NCBI GenBank assembly: GCA_008692225.1
Contig: VICG01000007.1
Span: 1,584,501 to 1,648,500 of the forward strand
DNA: 64,000 nucleotides
Reading direction: 5' to 3'
Source of the DNA: Monilinia fructicola
Taxonomy: Eukaryota > Ascomycota > Leotiomycetes > Helotiales > Sclerotiniaceae
Shown here in pieces: positions 1-13,500 of the stretch. The first letter of the stretch is position 1. Each line of letters opens with the position of its first letter. The notes beneath the pieces are model-generated. The model was not told where the DNA came from. It saw only the letters and a program-made list of their open reading frames with translations, and ran no database searches. Position numbers and translations under genes: made by a program.

Positions 1-1382
1 ATACAGGAGTACGAAATCGCATCACGTATCGAGTTATGAGCGATCAAAAGAGGAAATGAAGTATAGTAGGAGCAAGTCAAATTCATACCTAGATGGATGA
101 AACACTTACAAGAAGAAACAAGTTGAGCATAGCATTCATGGCGTTTGAGATACATGGTATCGTAGCAGACATGCTGACACCTACTGAAGAAATGATTGAG
201 AGAGATGAACAGGAAAGATCACAATGATCTAACAAGTAACGTAAAGAATACCTTTTGACATCTGCACTCCAACCTGCCTACCTGCTTTCTTCCTTTCCAT
301 TGTCCCGTGTCTAATGCTAGCAGAACGCCACGAAATATTCTTCCGAGCAAATACTGAATCCTGATTGAACTTGCACCATTTGTAATGTATGTAATGGCAA
401 GTGGAAGCATTAAATAATCATACATGGCCAGCGAATGAAGCCGAAGCAAGGTTACTCCAACATGTACCAAGGTCCATCAGGGAACACAATACCTTCCCCC
501 TTTGCCGATATCGATCTAATCCCAAAAATTCTGGAAAATCTGTCGCCCGTTGTGGAAATCAAGAAAATTTCATGTGAAAAGCCATAGGGAAGAAAACAAG
601 CACCTGCAGAAGGCCGATTCAACGTATAATATGTCAAAGAATAGATTGAGCATCCCCGAAGATGCCAGCTGAGCTTGTCCCACCATGAAGAAATTTGGCT
701 CCATGGTTATGTCCTCCAGATATGCTAAGGTAGACTGCAGTGCCCAAATCAAGACAAGCATCCTTTCGATTATATTTTGGTGCCGGAGATGAACATCTGC
801 GGATGAGAAATATCTGGGGTAACGCAACAAGGATTGACGCCACGAACTTCGGTGGTTAGTTGCTGCCTCTTGTGGTAAGTGGAGGGAAGAAGTCACTTGC
901 GCTATTTGTGTTTTGAAAAAGTAGGAATCAAACTAATGCAACTAACGTGGATTGTGTTACAGGTCGGTCATATGTGGAGTGATGGTTCCACAAAGGACTG
1001 GACTGGAAGAATCTTACATGCCGTTGTACTTGATTATAAATTAATAATGGGCTAATATGAATGCTCTTTGATATTACTCGTTTTTAACAGCCGAGTAAAT
1101 GCACTAGAAATAATAGTAATAGGACTCGTTAGATTTGTGTAGTGGCATCGAGATTTACTACTGGAAAGGAAATGGGTTTTTGACTTTTAAATTGTTAGAT
1201 GAAATTTGACAGTGACTTGCATGGCATCATGTAGTTTTGGCGGTTTAAGATGAAATTAGATCTAATGGCTATGCTTTGCGGACAACGAAAGCTTTGAGAA
1301 AATACATGAAAACCAGCAATAACGATGACCTTGATTACCTTTTCATATACTTCCCTCGTGCTGTGTATTATAGAATCAACTT
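1..1382. other. Intergenic, no supported gene
   Basis: I see no gene here that I can support. Several overlapping short open frames lie on the minus strand between about 219 and 896, but they switch frame repeatedly, have no recognisable domain and no consistent splice sites joining them. They could be a decayed coding relic, but nothing identifies its parent. Confidence 0.5.
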
Positions 1383-3041
1383 TCAGATGGTGTATAAGAA
1401 GTCAGGGCGTTTGTCACCCAGCTTCTCGGCTTCCTTCTCTGACATTCCTTCAACCCAATGGTCTCTCTTTCCGGCCAATCTAGCAGCGTTTTCTCTGCGT
1501 AATAACAAGTGCAGAGCGACACTTCCGCCAAATAGGCAAATAATCATATAAGCCATGACTGTCGCATGACCAACCGTGAATTTTGGCGCCTTGAAGTAGA
1601 TGTTGCTACTCACAATGCCATTAAGATTTCCCCATCCAATGACAAATCCAAGAACAATACCACGCTTGTAGACACCCTCGGCATTGTTGCTGACCCATGA
1701 AATGGTATTGGCAATACAAGGGTAGATACCAAGAGCACCCAAGAATGTGCCGGCATATTTGATATGAGGATTTTGCGATCCAAGTTGCATAGCAAATCCA
1801 ATAACACCTAAGAGTGAGGTAAAAATGTTGTAAATTCCACGTCGTTTGGTACGATCGGCAGCAAGACCAACGACAATTGTCAGAACGGCCGCGCAAGCGT
1901 AAGGGGGGACAGAGAGCAATTGTGCACGAGTTGTCTTGTAACCCATCTCGGCGACAATAGTCGGTAAAAAGAGCGAGAAAGCATATAAAGGCATATCAGC
2001 CCCCATGTAGATGAACATACCCAACCACATCTTATAATCCTTGATGGCGGCCCAAAAGTATTCCATTTTGAATTCCTCATGTTCAGCACTGGATTGCTTA
2101 TCCATCTTGAGTCTGCGAATAACTCTAGCGCGATCCTGTTCCGAGAGGAAAGTCGCAGTGTCGGGGAAGTCATGAACAAAGATAAATGACAGAAGACCGA
2201 ATCCAACTGTGATGACACCTTCGATGATGAAGATCCATGCCCAACCAGGCCTTCCTCCTAGGCCATCCAGATTTGCGATTGCAGCAGCCAGAAGACCTCC
2301 AAAGGACCCAGAAAAGGCGGCAGCAGAAAAGAAGATAGCCTGAAGGGTTAGTGTGTGAAAACCACTCTGAAATCTCACATCTACTTACTGCACGAACACC
2401 AAATTCATCACGCTTGTACCAGCATGAGAGAAAGTAATTTACACCAGGATATAAACCAGCTTCGGCCATGCCCAAGAACCAACGAGCAGTCATTAAGCCA
2501 GACCAGTTTTTGACATATCCCATTGACAGCATGGCGAGACCCCAGATAGTCCTGAAATATCTTAGAGGGTGAAATATGCCAAAGAGTGAGTGTTGACATA
2601 CATTATTATTGGAATGAAGATGGACGGCTTCAGGCGTTTCAAGAGAACGTTGGTCAATGGTTCGAAGATAGAGTAGGAGATGAAGAACATAGAAAGAGCT
2701 GCATTATATCGCCCAGTCGACATCTTGTGCAAATCTTTCTGTAAGCCATCGATCTTCGCATTCCCAATGTTTGTTCTGTCCAAGAATGCAAGAAGATAAA
2801 GAATACAAAGCTATTGCAATATCAATACTTGAACTGCGAAGATGAATTGTGATTATGGACATACCCAAGGGATCAGATACAAGTCCAGCTTCCAAACAAG
2901 TCTCCTATCAATTACCTTGCGTTCTGCGTCGGAAAGGTGGGTATCCGGATCCTCGGGGAGACCTAAAATGAGTGCTGCAGAAGCAATAACCTTTTCCTCA
3001 TCACTGGCACTGCCAGTTTTAGCGCATCCATCGGACTCCAT
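1383..3041 (-). CDS. MFS permease, anion:cation symporter (Dal5/vitamin-type) family
   Basis: Four exons are inferred: 3041-2865, 2810-2602, 2551-2389 and 2339-1383. Together they give 501 codons plus a stop, with every junction in phase (donors GTATGT, GTATGT, GTAAGT; acceptors TAG, CAG, CAG). The protein has the hallmark of this family near residues 67-76, LDRTNIGNAK at the end of the first membrane helix, followed by the usual sequence of about twelve hydrophobic helices and a soluble loop in the middle. Related fungal proteins at the plasma membrane carry allantoate, nicotinate, biotin, pantothenate or other organic anions with protons. The substrate cannot be read from the sequence. The start was chosen because the 61-residue acidic N-terminus ends with the conserved W-K-L-D-L-Y-L-I-P-W helix start. 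Upstream frame extends further but is AT-rich leader. It lies downstream of, and on the same strand as, the GH31 gene, which is weak evidence for a shared nutritional role. Confidence 0.9.
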
Positions 3042-4704
3042 GATACTCAAAAGTATTATACACTGAAAGAGGCGGAAAAGGAATTTCTTTTTCGGGGGGA
3101 TTGTTTGGAAGAGGGACCTTTGTAAAAAAAAAGGGATAGATTGGATGGCTCTGGACACTCGTATGTATTTAAATTTGACCCCAGCAATGCGACACTGTGG
3201 CGATCGAATGAATATCAATTAAGCAGGTGTAACACTAGACTGATGCAGCCGAATTTCAAAATCGCTTCTCTGTGTTATGTTACTTTGCACTTATGCAAGT
3301 ACCAAGGGGATTCTCATCGGGAAAGGGATTATGATAAATTGATAAACGATCTAGGAAACGAGCCATATTCAATCTTGGTGTAGGAATATTGAAAATGATT
3401 TCCCATTGGTCTGAGATACCCCTCATCACAGTTATTCGTCAATCCAATGATAACATCTCCATGCCCGGCTGAGTGAAAGCTATCTTACCTAGGACCTATT
3501 CAATTCGACCATGTGCATCTACTCACCTTATCTTATACCTGAATAATTCATAATATCCCTGGGTCATCACTAAGCCACTAGCTGTCATGAATTCAGATAT
3601 AAATCAATAGGAAAGAAGAACAAAGATATCACAAGACTGAATGGGTGTTATATCATTCATCTACATAGGCAGCCGAGCAGTGTATATTCGCATCCTAGTA
3701 ACTGAGCTGTCCTTTATCAAGGTCTGGTCTCAAAGGAAGTACCGCTAGTGTGGAAACCACTAGGTTTTGAATATATTCAGAATTGGGAGTTGATGCAAGA
3801 TTAGAAGCACATATATCATGGAATGTAAGGCTTATCAGCGGCAATGGAAGAAAACAAGGTATGACATAACTATAAGCAAGTACATAATCCATGATTTCTA
3901 TTGGATTCATCAATACAGGCATATTTGTATTATAATGAAAAGAAAAGGAAAGGAACGGCAGGAGAACCTTGAAATATTTGGATTATTGCACTAAACTGAA
4001 GAGAGTTAGTGATGGTGTTGAAATAGTAACCAACCCCAGAAAACACTAAACCTGGGGTAAAACTACAATGAGAGCTTGTTTTTTTCGTGGGTGCATGGGT
4101 GTGTCGGTAGTGATCACTAGACTAGGTACATGGATTTGAGGATATCACGTGGCTTTACCTTATCCCAACATTCAAGCTTCAATACATCCCACACATGCTT
4201 CATTGATAGCTACCTAGTATCTACTCGCCAATCTTTTCCAAAGAGATATGAGTGCTCGAAAGATACGCGGAAATTTCTATCTGCAGTAGGAACGGGTTTT
4301 CGCACGCGAACCACCAATTGCAATCGAGCATGGCCCCAATTCTCAATTACTATATAGCAGCCGGGGAATCAGTTATCTTACTCGTGGGCCTCGACGGGGG
4401 CGCTTTTTTCGTGGCCTCTAGCCGTTATGGTTGAGAAAGAACACCCGCTATGTTTGGTGTTCGCTCCAACAATTTGTTCATAACATTGATCGCTCACCCA
4501 GCTTATTAAGGCTGTTAAAGTTGTTGAGGTTGACTGGACTGATATCGTCTCCTGAGTCGTAATACTTGGAGATTTAGTGATCTGAACCCCTTGAGATTAC
4601 ATTCAATGGGCGTTTGCACAAATCAAGAGGCTCCCGTAGAAGATAAAGATGCGACTCGGCTGACTACAAGATTTCACGAACGTGGTTTTTATTATATGAC
4701 GCTG
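3042..4704. other. Intergenic, no supported gene
   Basis: This is 1.66 kb of AT-rich sequence between the start of the permease gene and the end of the GH31 gene. Only short frames under 85 codons occur, most without an ATG, and none has a recognisable motif. The first 150 bases presumably hold the permease promoter and leader, which contains a run of A at 3124-3133. Confidence 0.5.
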
Positions 4705-7159
4705 CTATACTTTTGTCACCTCCCACGAGCCTGTCAGAATTTTCTGGTCCTTCAATTCCCCTTTATCATCCACTTCTAGGATACCGATATCAGTCCCTTC
4801 AGAACTTACTAACCTAGCTTTCGCCCCTTTTATAGTATTGTATAGACGGACTTCGACGTCTCGGGAATAATCATATACAGTTTTGGTCTGGTCCGATTTT
4901 CCAAGAACGAGAACTGTATTCTCACGAACGTATAAGGGTAGAGTATCGAATGCATGATTCTCTTTGAACCAGCCGGGTCCATTCTTGACTTCGTGGGTGA
5001 AGAAATTGGTCCACCTACCTTTTGGTAGGTAAAATTCTACATCGCCGGATTCTTCGAAAACTGGTGCTACGAGTAGACTATCACCAAACATGAATTGTCG
5101 ATCGAGATACCATGAGGTAGGATCATCTGGGAATTCTAAGCACATAGCTCGAAGTGAAAGAGGTATACCCAATTCAACTGCCTCTTGAGCCTGTGAGAAG
5201 ATATATGGCATAAGTCTTGCTTTCAATGTCGTCCATTTCGAAAGTACTTTAGAGCAACCTTGATCCGACTTATCATCGTCATCTACCGTCCATGGCACAC
5301 GGAAGGAATTACTGCCATGAAGTCTGCTGTGAGAGCAAAGAAGACCAAAAGCAACCCAACGTTTGTAGATCCAAGGAGGAGGATAGCCCTCAAAGCCTCC
5401 GATATCGACAGACCAGAAGGCAAATCCGGAAAGCCCCAGAGATAAACCTCCTCGAATTGATTCGGCCATAGCTTCCGGAGTTGACTCGCAGTCACCACCC
5501 CATTGCAATGGGAAACGTTGGGTACCAGCAGCTGCAGTACGTGCAAAGAGAACAGCTTCATCCTTTCCATATCGGTCCTGCAATGCCTCATAAACGATCT
5601 TGTTATATAGGAAAGCATAGTAGTTATGCATTTTTCTTGGGTCAAGAGACGAGTCAAACCACTGGACATCCTTGGAAGGAATGCGCTCCCCAAAATCCGT
5701 CTTGATTGAATCGACCCCTTTATCGAATAACCCCTTTAGGCATCCTACGTACCATTCAGTCGCCTCGGGGTTGGTAAAATCAATGATACCCATTCCAGTC
5801 TGCCAAAGATCCCATTGGAAAATATCGCCATTTTTGCGCTTGAGCAGGTAGCCTTTGCTCGCAGCATGTTTGAAGACAGGAGATGCTTGACCAAGATATG
5901 GATTCACCCAAACGCAAACCTTTTTGACAAGTCCTACCAGGAATTAGAAAACAAAATATCATCCGGAGTCTCAGTGGAGAACCTACCAGATTCTTTCAGT
6001 CGAGAAATTTGTGCTTTTGGGTCTGGGAACATCTCAGAATCAAACTCAAAATCACACCAGTGAAATGCTTTCATCCAGAAACAATCAAAGTGGAAAACTT
6101 CAACCGGAATATCTCTCGCATTCATCCCTTCAAGGAAAGAATTTACAGTCTTTTCGTCGTAGTTTGTTGTGAAACTGGTGCTCAACCACAACCCGAAACT
6201 CCAGCTAGGTACTTTTCCTGGCTTTCCGGTCAATATCGAATACTTCTTTAGTACTTCTTTTGGTGTTGGGCCATAGATGATGTACCTTTGACTGTCAGTT
6301 TTTAAATTTTTCGAATGATATTAGAAAAAAGAGCGCACCATTTTAGCCTTTGACCTTCCACACTTGTCTGTACTCTGCAACATCTTTCACTTCCAACTTC
6401 CAAATCCACCTTATCTGGTGTATCTATGAACACACCATATCCTCGCGAGCTCATCCAAAACGATACATTCTTGTAAGCCTGATCGCTGGAAGTTCCTCCG
6501 TCGGCATTCCAGAGTTCGATCGACTGGCCAACCCTATTGAAAGCTCCAAACCTCTCTCCTAATCCGTATACGGATTCTCCTACTGAGAGTGTTGATTGGG
6601 TGAAAATATAATGTTCAAAGTCCCTCATGTCTGCGATCTGCATTGGGCTACTGGTTGCTGGGCTATATGCCAATCCAATGCTCCGATTCAGTAGCGATGT
6701 GAGCTCTTTCGAACCATCCGTGGCATGAAATCTAATATCGAAGTCATGATTCCCAGTCTTTACCGTGGCAGATAATGACCCGGACTTAAGAGTGGTGGAT
6801 TTTTCTGTCTTCTCAATCTCAACTTGATTACTCTCTGGCTTTCCAGCTGGAAAGAGATCGAAATGTGGTCCTGGATTGAGAGCACCTAAAAAGTGAGTTG
6901 TTTCGATGGAGATTACTCCGTCAAACGGGGCTTCTATGTCCTTTCCATTGTCAGCGTTGGAAACAATCCTATAGCTGGATTGACTTACAATTGTCAAGGT
7001 GCTCAAATTCAAAGAATCTGACCTGGCAAATATCTTTCTTGTAGGACATAGCAAGCTCAATGCTTTCCCATCCTCACGTTCAGTAACGGCATACACCTCT
7101 TCAGCATACTCTAATCGTTTCCCCTCAGCCGGCAACCACATTCCATCTCTGAATTTCAT
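4705..7159 (-). CDS. GH31 alpha-xylosidase, YicI-like, cytosolic
   Basis: Three exons are inferred: 7159-6339, 6285-5987 and 5933-4705. They give 782 residues, close to the bacterial YicI length of about 770. The first donor is GTGCGC and the others GTAGGT, all in phase. The catalytic domain carries KTDFGERIP around residue 451, whose Asp (about D453) matches the GH31 nucleophile. It also carries ARTAAAGTQRFPLQWGGD, whose last Asp (about D521) matches the acid/base. An N-terminal galactose-mutarotase-like beta domain precedes it. No signal peptide is visible (start MKFRDGMW), so the enzyme should act inside the cell. There it would remove alpha-1,6-xylose from imported xyloglucan oligosaccharides such as isoprimeverose. 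This substrate is inferred from similarity to YicI; an alpha-glucosidase specificity is the alternative. The gene is divergently paired with the secreted GH3 gene across 808 bp. Confidence 0.92.
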
Positions 7160-7967
7160 GTTGACAATTCTTCGTCACGAGTCAGATGGTTAATTTGCGA
7201 TTCGAAAATAGCGGTCAAACGTTCAGATTTGAGTAAATATTTAAGTTTACAATCAATTGTGTCGTGAAAGCTGATGCCTACATATTTACCTAACTCACAT
7301 AGCTGTCAAAGATTATATTGCCATCACTCCACTTCGAAGTAAACAATTTCGGGGCTGGGGATTTTGGCTAAATGCAGCTTTCGCCAAGGACTCCGATGCG
7401 TTTTATGTTGGTGAGGGGTAGCTCTATTTATCCGCCCCGCCATGCATATCCACACCGGATGAAGCACCTGAGGGTGGCTCTCGCGCGAATATTGTTCCGG
7501 AACTACCTCCACCGCTTCTTGGAGAGCTTCCACGAGTTAAACTTCAAGAATCACTTAAACTTCCGAATTGTAATCATTCCCACAATTCTATCCCAGAGTG
7601 TCACGAGTTACAATACGAGAAGTCTAAAAGGCTGCAGGTCGGTACCAAGAGTACAACGTCTGCGGGGAAAATCAATTATCCTCGATTTGGCTCATCCTTG
7701 CCTCGGCTGGTATCTGGACTAGTTGGATTCAATTTACGATTCAACATCACGCCTTTCCCCATAACTCATCCTAATAAGGTCTCTTTTTATCCAGTGAGTA
7801 AGAGAAATGAGTGAATTCGACTAAAGAAGCAAGGCCAAAAATGATTCAGGAGGGAGCGCTCCGAGGTCTGGGCTGTTTGACAGCAATAAAACAGACGATT
7901 CCCAGTATAAAAACCCCCTTCTCGGGTATGTCCTTTACGAAGATATTACTTCTTCACCGTACTCAAC
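7160..7967. promoter_or_regulatory. Divergent GH31/GH3 promoter region
   Basis: This 808 bp region separates two outward-facing glycoside hydrolase genes. It contains GGCTAAA at 7366-7372, which fits the xylanase activator XlnR/Xyr1 consensus. It also contains three sites matching the carbon repressor CreA/Cre1 consensus SYGGRG: 7355-7360 (CTGGGG, six bases from the XlnR site), 7435-7440 (minus strand) and 7662-7667. A TATA box (TATAAAAA, 7906-7913) lies 55 bases upstream of the GH3 start codon. The tight pairing of activator-type and repressor-type sites suggests induction by pentose or xyloglucan sugars and repression by glucose. These motifs are short and some would occur by chance. Confidence 0.45.
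7906..7913 (+). promoter_or_regulatory. TATA box of the GH3 gene
   Basis: TATAAAAA lies 55 bases before the ATG of the GH3 gene, followed by a pyrimidine-rich leader. Position and sequence fit a core promoter. The transcription start has not been seen. Confidence 0.5.
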
Positions 7968-10506
7968 ATGAAGGTCACCTCAACCTCTATGGCAGCGTTG
8001 CTTGCCTGCACCGCCAGTGCGAAGTATACCAATTCCACTCCACTCTACAAAGATGCAAATGCAAATGTGGATGATAGAGTTGCAGATTTATTGTCTCGAA
8101 TGACGATCGAGGATAAAACCGCTCAATTGATTCAAGGCGATATTTCAAATTGGCGTAATATGACCGATGGGAGGTTCAATGCAAGCGGCTTAGCATGGAA
8201 TATGGCCACTCGAGCTGGTCAATTTTATGTCGGTTATCCGGTTGCGCAGCAGCTGATTGCAGATGGAATCAAACAAGCCCAAGATTACCTTTTACATAAT
8301 ACAACATTGGGTATACCAGCATTAGTTCAGAGTGAAGGTATCCACGGCTTCTTGATCGGAAATGCTACAATATTCAATTCACCAATTGGGCACGCTTGTT
8401 CCTGGAATCCGGCTTTGATCGAGAAGATGGGAGCGGCAATAGCACAAGAATCACTGGCTCTTGGTGTTAACCAAATATTTGGACCATTGGGAGATTTGGC
8501 ACGTGAGTTGAGATACGGCAGGGTTGAAGAGACGTTTGGTGAGGATGGATATCTCGCAGGAGAGCTGGGATATGCTTACGTCAAAGGTACGCTGGTGAGA
8601 GTACCCATTCATTAACGTGATTCTAACTTGAATAGGCCTACAAGCCGGGAATGTCAGTTCCACGGTCAAACATTTCGCTGCCTATGGAACTCCTGAGCAA
8701 GGGCTGAATACTGGCCCACAACATGGCGGAGAGAGAGAGCTGCGAACTACATATCTACCACCTTACAAACGCATGATTGTTGATGCAGATGCATGGTCCA
8801 TCATGTCGGGCTACCATTCATACGACGGAGTTCCGGTCATAGCGGATTATCATATCCTCACGGAAATTCTAAGAGAAGAGTGGGGCTATAAATACTGGGT
8901 TACTAGTGATGCTGGTGCTACGGATCGACTCTGTGATGCTTTCAAGATGTGTAGATCAAAAGGAAATGGATTACCCATCGATTCGGATGCAGTAACTATG
9001 TTTGTAAGTGATATTTAGACACATCCGTGCGAAATAATTGCTAAAAAAAGAATTAGGCCCTTCCTGCAGGAAATGACGTCGAGATGGGTGGTGGCTCCTT
9101 CAACTTCCAGAAGATCCCAGACCTTGTTGAGTCAGGGGTTCTAGATATTGACGTTGTAGATACCGCAGTATCGCGTGTTCTCCGTGCCAAGTTCACTCAA
9201 GGTCTTTTTGAGAACCCTTACCTTGCGGCACCGGCCAATGAGACTGCATCCTTGATCCATACTCCCGAGAACATTGCTTTAGCTCGAGAAATTGATGCCG
9301 AATCTATCGTTTTATTGGAAAATGGAAAAAGTGTTCTTCCTCTTTCAAAAACGGCAAATGTGGCTGTGATAGGACCTATGGCACACGGGTTTATGAATGT
9401 GAGTTCATTTTGAGAACAATTTGACACGGCTAGGCTAATATATTCTAGTATGGAGATTACGTCGTCAATGGAAGTCAGTACCGTGGAGTAACCCCACTAG
9501 ATGGGATCCAAGCTGCTAGTTCAGGAAGTAAGATTTCATCTCCTAATTTAAAACTGATACCTATAACTAACTATTGTCAGCTGTTACTTATGCTCAAGGT
9601 TGTGAGCGCTGGTCAAATGACCAATCTGGATTTGATGAGGCTGTTTCTGCTGCTAAAGCGGCTGATGTAGCCGTTGTAGTTGTTGGGACATGGTCAAGAG
9701 ACCAAAACGAACTCTGGGCAGGGCTCAATGCCACAACCGGAGAGCATGTCGACGTCTCTTCACTGAACCTTGTTGGCGCCATGCCCCACCTAGTTAAGGC
9801 CATCATTGACACCGGAAAACCAACCGTAGTAGTATTCTCTTCAGGTAAACCTATCACTGAAGCCTGGATCTCAGCAAACGCTTCTGCATTAGTTCAACAA
9901 TTCTACCCATCAGAACAAGGAGGGCATGCGCTCGCAGATGTTCTCTTCGGTGATGTCAACCCAAGCGGTAAACTCTCTGTCGGCTTTCCCTACGATGTAG
10001 GCACAACTCCAATTTACTACGACTACCTAAACTCCGGACGAGGAAATTACCCAGGTGAAGCTTTCCCTAATGGAACCCTCTCTTTCGGTCATCAATACGT
10101 TCTCAATTCTCCCAAACCCCTATACGAATTTGGGTACGGAAAATCATACTCCACATTTGAATACTCTGCCGTCACTCTGTCAAAAACCAACGTCAGCGCC
10201 ACTGACACCATTACCGCCACTGTGTCTGTAACCAACAACTCCACTCGTGACGGTGCAGAAGTCATACAGCTCTACATTCAAGATGTGATTTCTAGCGTCG
10301 TGGTTCCAAATATTCAACTTAAGGGTTTCGAAAAGGTGGCTATTAAGGCTGGAGAAACGAAAACGGTTCATATTGATTTGAAGGTTGAGGAGGTCGGTCT
10401 ATGGAACATTAGAATGAAGTATGTAGTTGAGCCTGGAGATTTCGTCGTGCAGATTGGAAGCTCCAGTGCCGATTTGAGGGCAAACGCTACATTTACTGTG
10501 AGTTAG
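7968..10506 (+). CDS. Secreted GH3 beta-glucosidase/beta-xylosidase
   Basis: Five exons are inferred: 7968-8586, 8636-9003, 9057-9398, 9449-9527 and 9581-10506. They give 777 residues with all phases consistent. Residues 1-18 form a signal peptide (MKVTSTSMAALLACTASA), so the enzyme is secreted. The GH3 N-terminal domain shows QSEGIHGF, then GRVEETFGED, the KHFAAYG loop and VTSDAGA around residue 298, whose Asp sits where the GH3 nucleophile is expected. A GH3 C-terminal domain follows (EQGGHALADVLFGDVNPSGKLSVGFP region, given here by position 9916-9987), then a fibronectin-III-like domain at the end. Such enzymes release terminal beta-linked glucose or xylose from oligosaccharides. Which sugar is preferred cannot be read here. 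Pairing with an alpha-xylosidase favours hemicellulose, especially xyloglucan. Several N-x-S/T sites are present, as expected for an exported protein. Confidence 0.92.
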
Positions 10507-13500
10507 GGTACATATGGGCTAAGTTTCAGAGGTTTAGGGTGAAATTTGAGAAATTACATAATTTTTACATCAATTGAAATAATGTCTGATGCAATTACTC
10601 TGTGCTCGAGATACGATGTTTCTTTTGTTATATTGACCTCACGCAGATTCATTTGCGAATGCTGGATAATACAGAGCGAGCGTTGAGTAATGCCATTCAA
10701 TTCACTTATACTCATCCCCTTCCATACCACCATATATTACCTGCCTACCTAATTACAACCATCTCCCAGATCAAACCTCTTACATATATCATCTCAAAGT
10801 CACCACACCTACCACAACTTTCCCCTCTCAATAATCAAGACAATATCATCTACAAAATATGAAAACCAGATCATATACTCATATAATATGGTCCCGAGTA
10901 ACCTTATATCATTCAATCATCTGAGCTCTAAGGTTAAACTCACGCTCAGAGATCCACAATCATTCACCTACCCTAACCCTGGAGGTAGTTGTTATCCCCA
11001 AAATAAACTAACAATTAAAACCTTAATCCAATTGAGAATTTTCTCACAATATAGAAACGTATACATATCCACATCGCCGCCCTGTAACTTTAAATTAGTA
11101 CAACATAACATCATGAAACGACAGGTGTAGCTAGCTTTACTTGTTATGTTATGTTAATCTCGATCATGAAGACCAAGATCAAAGTTCAAAAGGATCTCTT
11201 CGAGATACATGGTTAGTGAGTCTCAAGATACGGACTGTATCGTTCGGTATACTACAGTACTATCTAGCTACAAGACCTAAGCCAAACCTTAAAGTTTATC
11301 ACTCCGCGGTAGGCGGTCGCTCCTCTGGCCAACGCTATTCGCCCCGCCCCACCTTCGGGCCGCCCTCGGAAACCTTATTCTAACCTAGTTCCAACCTGCT
11401 GGATGCCTATTCCGTGGTGTGCGGCGTGAGGACTTACTGGGCGGGTGGATGGCATAGGTGGACGATGATCTTAGCTACGTTGAGGAGGAGGCTAGTCTGA
11501 ATCGATGATCTCCTCCTGCAAGCTTATTGGACAGGGAAGATCTACCACTGTATTTCGATGAGCTGGGTCTCTCTCTGGTGAAAGCTTTGACGATGAAGGA
11601 AGGGTTTTTGGTGGTTTGAAGGTTCGCTTGTAGGTGTTGTATGGAGTGGGTAGTGGAGAGGTGCTGTGTTGTATTAGTGTAGATGTATGCCTTGATTGAG
11701 GAATGATTATGGAAGCTCGCTCTTTATAGAACAAGTGCGATTGTATTTTTGTGCGATTTTATTGTATGGGATTATCTCGGTTGCTGACTTGTAAGATTCA
11801 GTAGAGATCTCAATCCGTAGATGTCCTAGCTGGCTATGATGATTCCAGTAACCTTACCGTACACTCCTATTAGCCGAGACGTGCACATTTCGAAAATCCA
11901 CGCATTCCCCCTTCTAAACCCTGGAAAGAAATTATCGTGACAAGATACACATCCATGGATATCATATGCGCACCGGATTGGATTTGTGTTTATTCCCTCT
12001 TAGCTTGATGTACAAGCTCCAAGCGTCCACTTGCAAGTTGCAAAATTATATATACTATGACCACTTTCTTATAGAACTACCATTTGACCCTTTTCTAATT
12101 ATCGGTTCCATTCCTGTTGTTTGCCATGTCCTTTTTCCGATTTTCCTCTTCAACCTTTAACGCCCTTCGTCGTGGCTACATGCTGTGTGCTAAGCTTCTG
12201 TTGTACCATGAAGAGACTAACAGCCAGAAGAACACCTGGAGGAGACGCATATATAATCCACATGGTTCTCATGCTGCACCAGAATGCCAACTGAGCCACA
12301 TTCTGCTTAGCGGAAGACAGAGGGTTGATTTCTCCCACATTTTCAACACCAGATGCGCCTGTCAGTTCACCAGCTATATCTGGTCTTGAAGCTGCGAGGA
12401 GTGTAGGATATTATTTTGCAATTCATCTTTGAAAATCACATTATCTATGACAACGGTAATCGCAGAACTAATAATTCGTGTGAAGAAAAGGGTTGAAGTC
12501 GCAATGGTGATACCGCAGGGCTCCACCATAACCCATAACAGGCGTCTTTGGAATATCGAAGTGTAGAAAAGGAGAAAGGAGGGTGATGACGGATCCTGTG
12601 ATAGACACTGAACCATCGGCTCAGCAAATGAATTCACATGTAAAGAGCTGAATCTTTGAGTTGTGCGGCAAGGAAAGAAATTTTAACAGGAATTAGTTTG
12701 ACAACAGGTGAGGGAGTATCCTTAGAGCAGTCACTGAACGGGTTGAGGATTCGCCAAAAATCTGCAGCTTGAAGTTAACGTAAAGGCACCAGCGGCGAGT
12801 AACCCTCTCAGTGAAACCCTCTCTCAGGACACGGCCAAGGCGGCTTGCTGTCTCCCACACTGTAGCGATGCTACCTAAATACTATTTGCGAAAACTTGAC
12901 AAACAAACTTCCAGCACGTCTGTGAACGATATCGTTCCGTAGGTAGACAGCAGTTGACCACCATATACGAAGGAGACTCAAGAGAGAGTCTCACCAATTC
13001 GATTCTTCAATGCTTTCATCTAGCCCGTTTTTGGTCCCCAGTTCCCGGTGCTTTTATCCGTCTCGCACTGCACGCCCGACTCATAGCAAACGGTGCACTT
13101 CGATCGTTTACGATCGCACCGCAGCTTTCGACGTCGATATTCCTCGCTGGCTGCGCAGTAGCTTCTGGTCGATATCCGGGTTCAGATGCCTTCAAAATGG
13201 TACCCAGCAGAGTAGTTCGCCGCAACGTAACTGTTGGCGTTCACGATGGCTAGTACAAGCTCCACGAAGAAACATCCGAGATAATTAAAACCCTGGCAAT
13301 CATGCCTTGGGAAACCTGCCTCAAAGCCAAATGTTTGATAGGTCCAAGTTATTCTTGCAGCATGAACTTCATCAACGATTAAACATACCGTTGGCGCTCG
13401 ACATGCATCATCTGCAAGCAAGTATCTAAATATCTAGAGCACAGCATTGTTAATAATTAATTTCACTTGAAAAGTGATCCGGGACCGAACTAATAGCCAT

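Noticed and set aside
219..896. Three overlapping minus-strand frames of 61-108 codons
   Set aside because: Frames change without splice signals, no recognisable domain, and no ATG context that separates one as real.
12954..13421. Overlapping frames of 69-99 codons on both strands
   Set aside because: No domain, mutually incompatible frames; kept only as a compositional observation.
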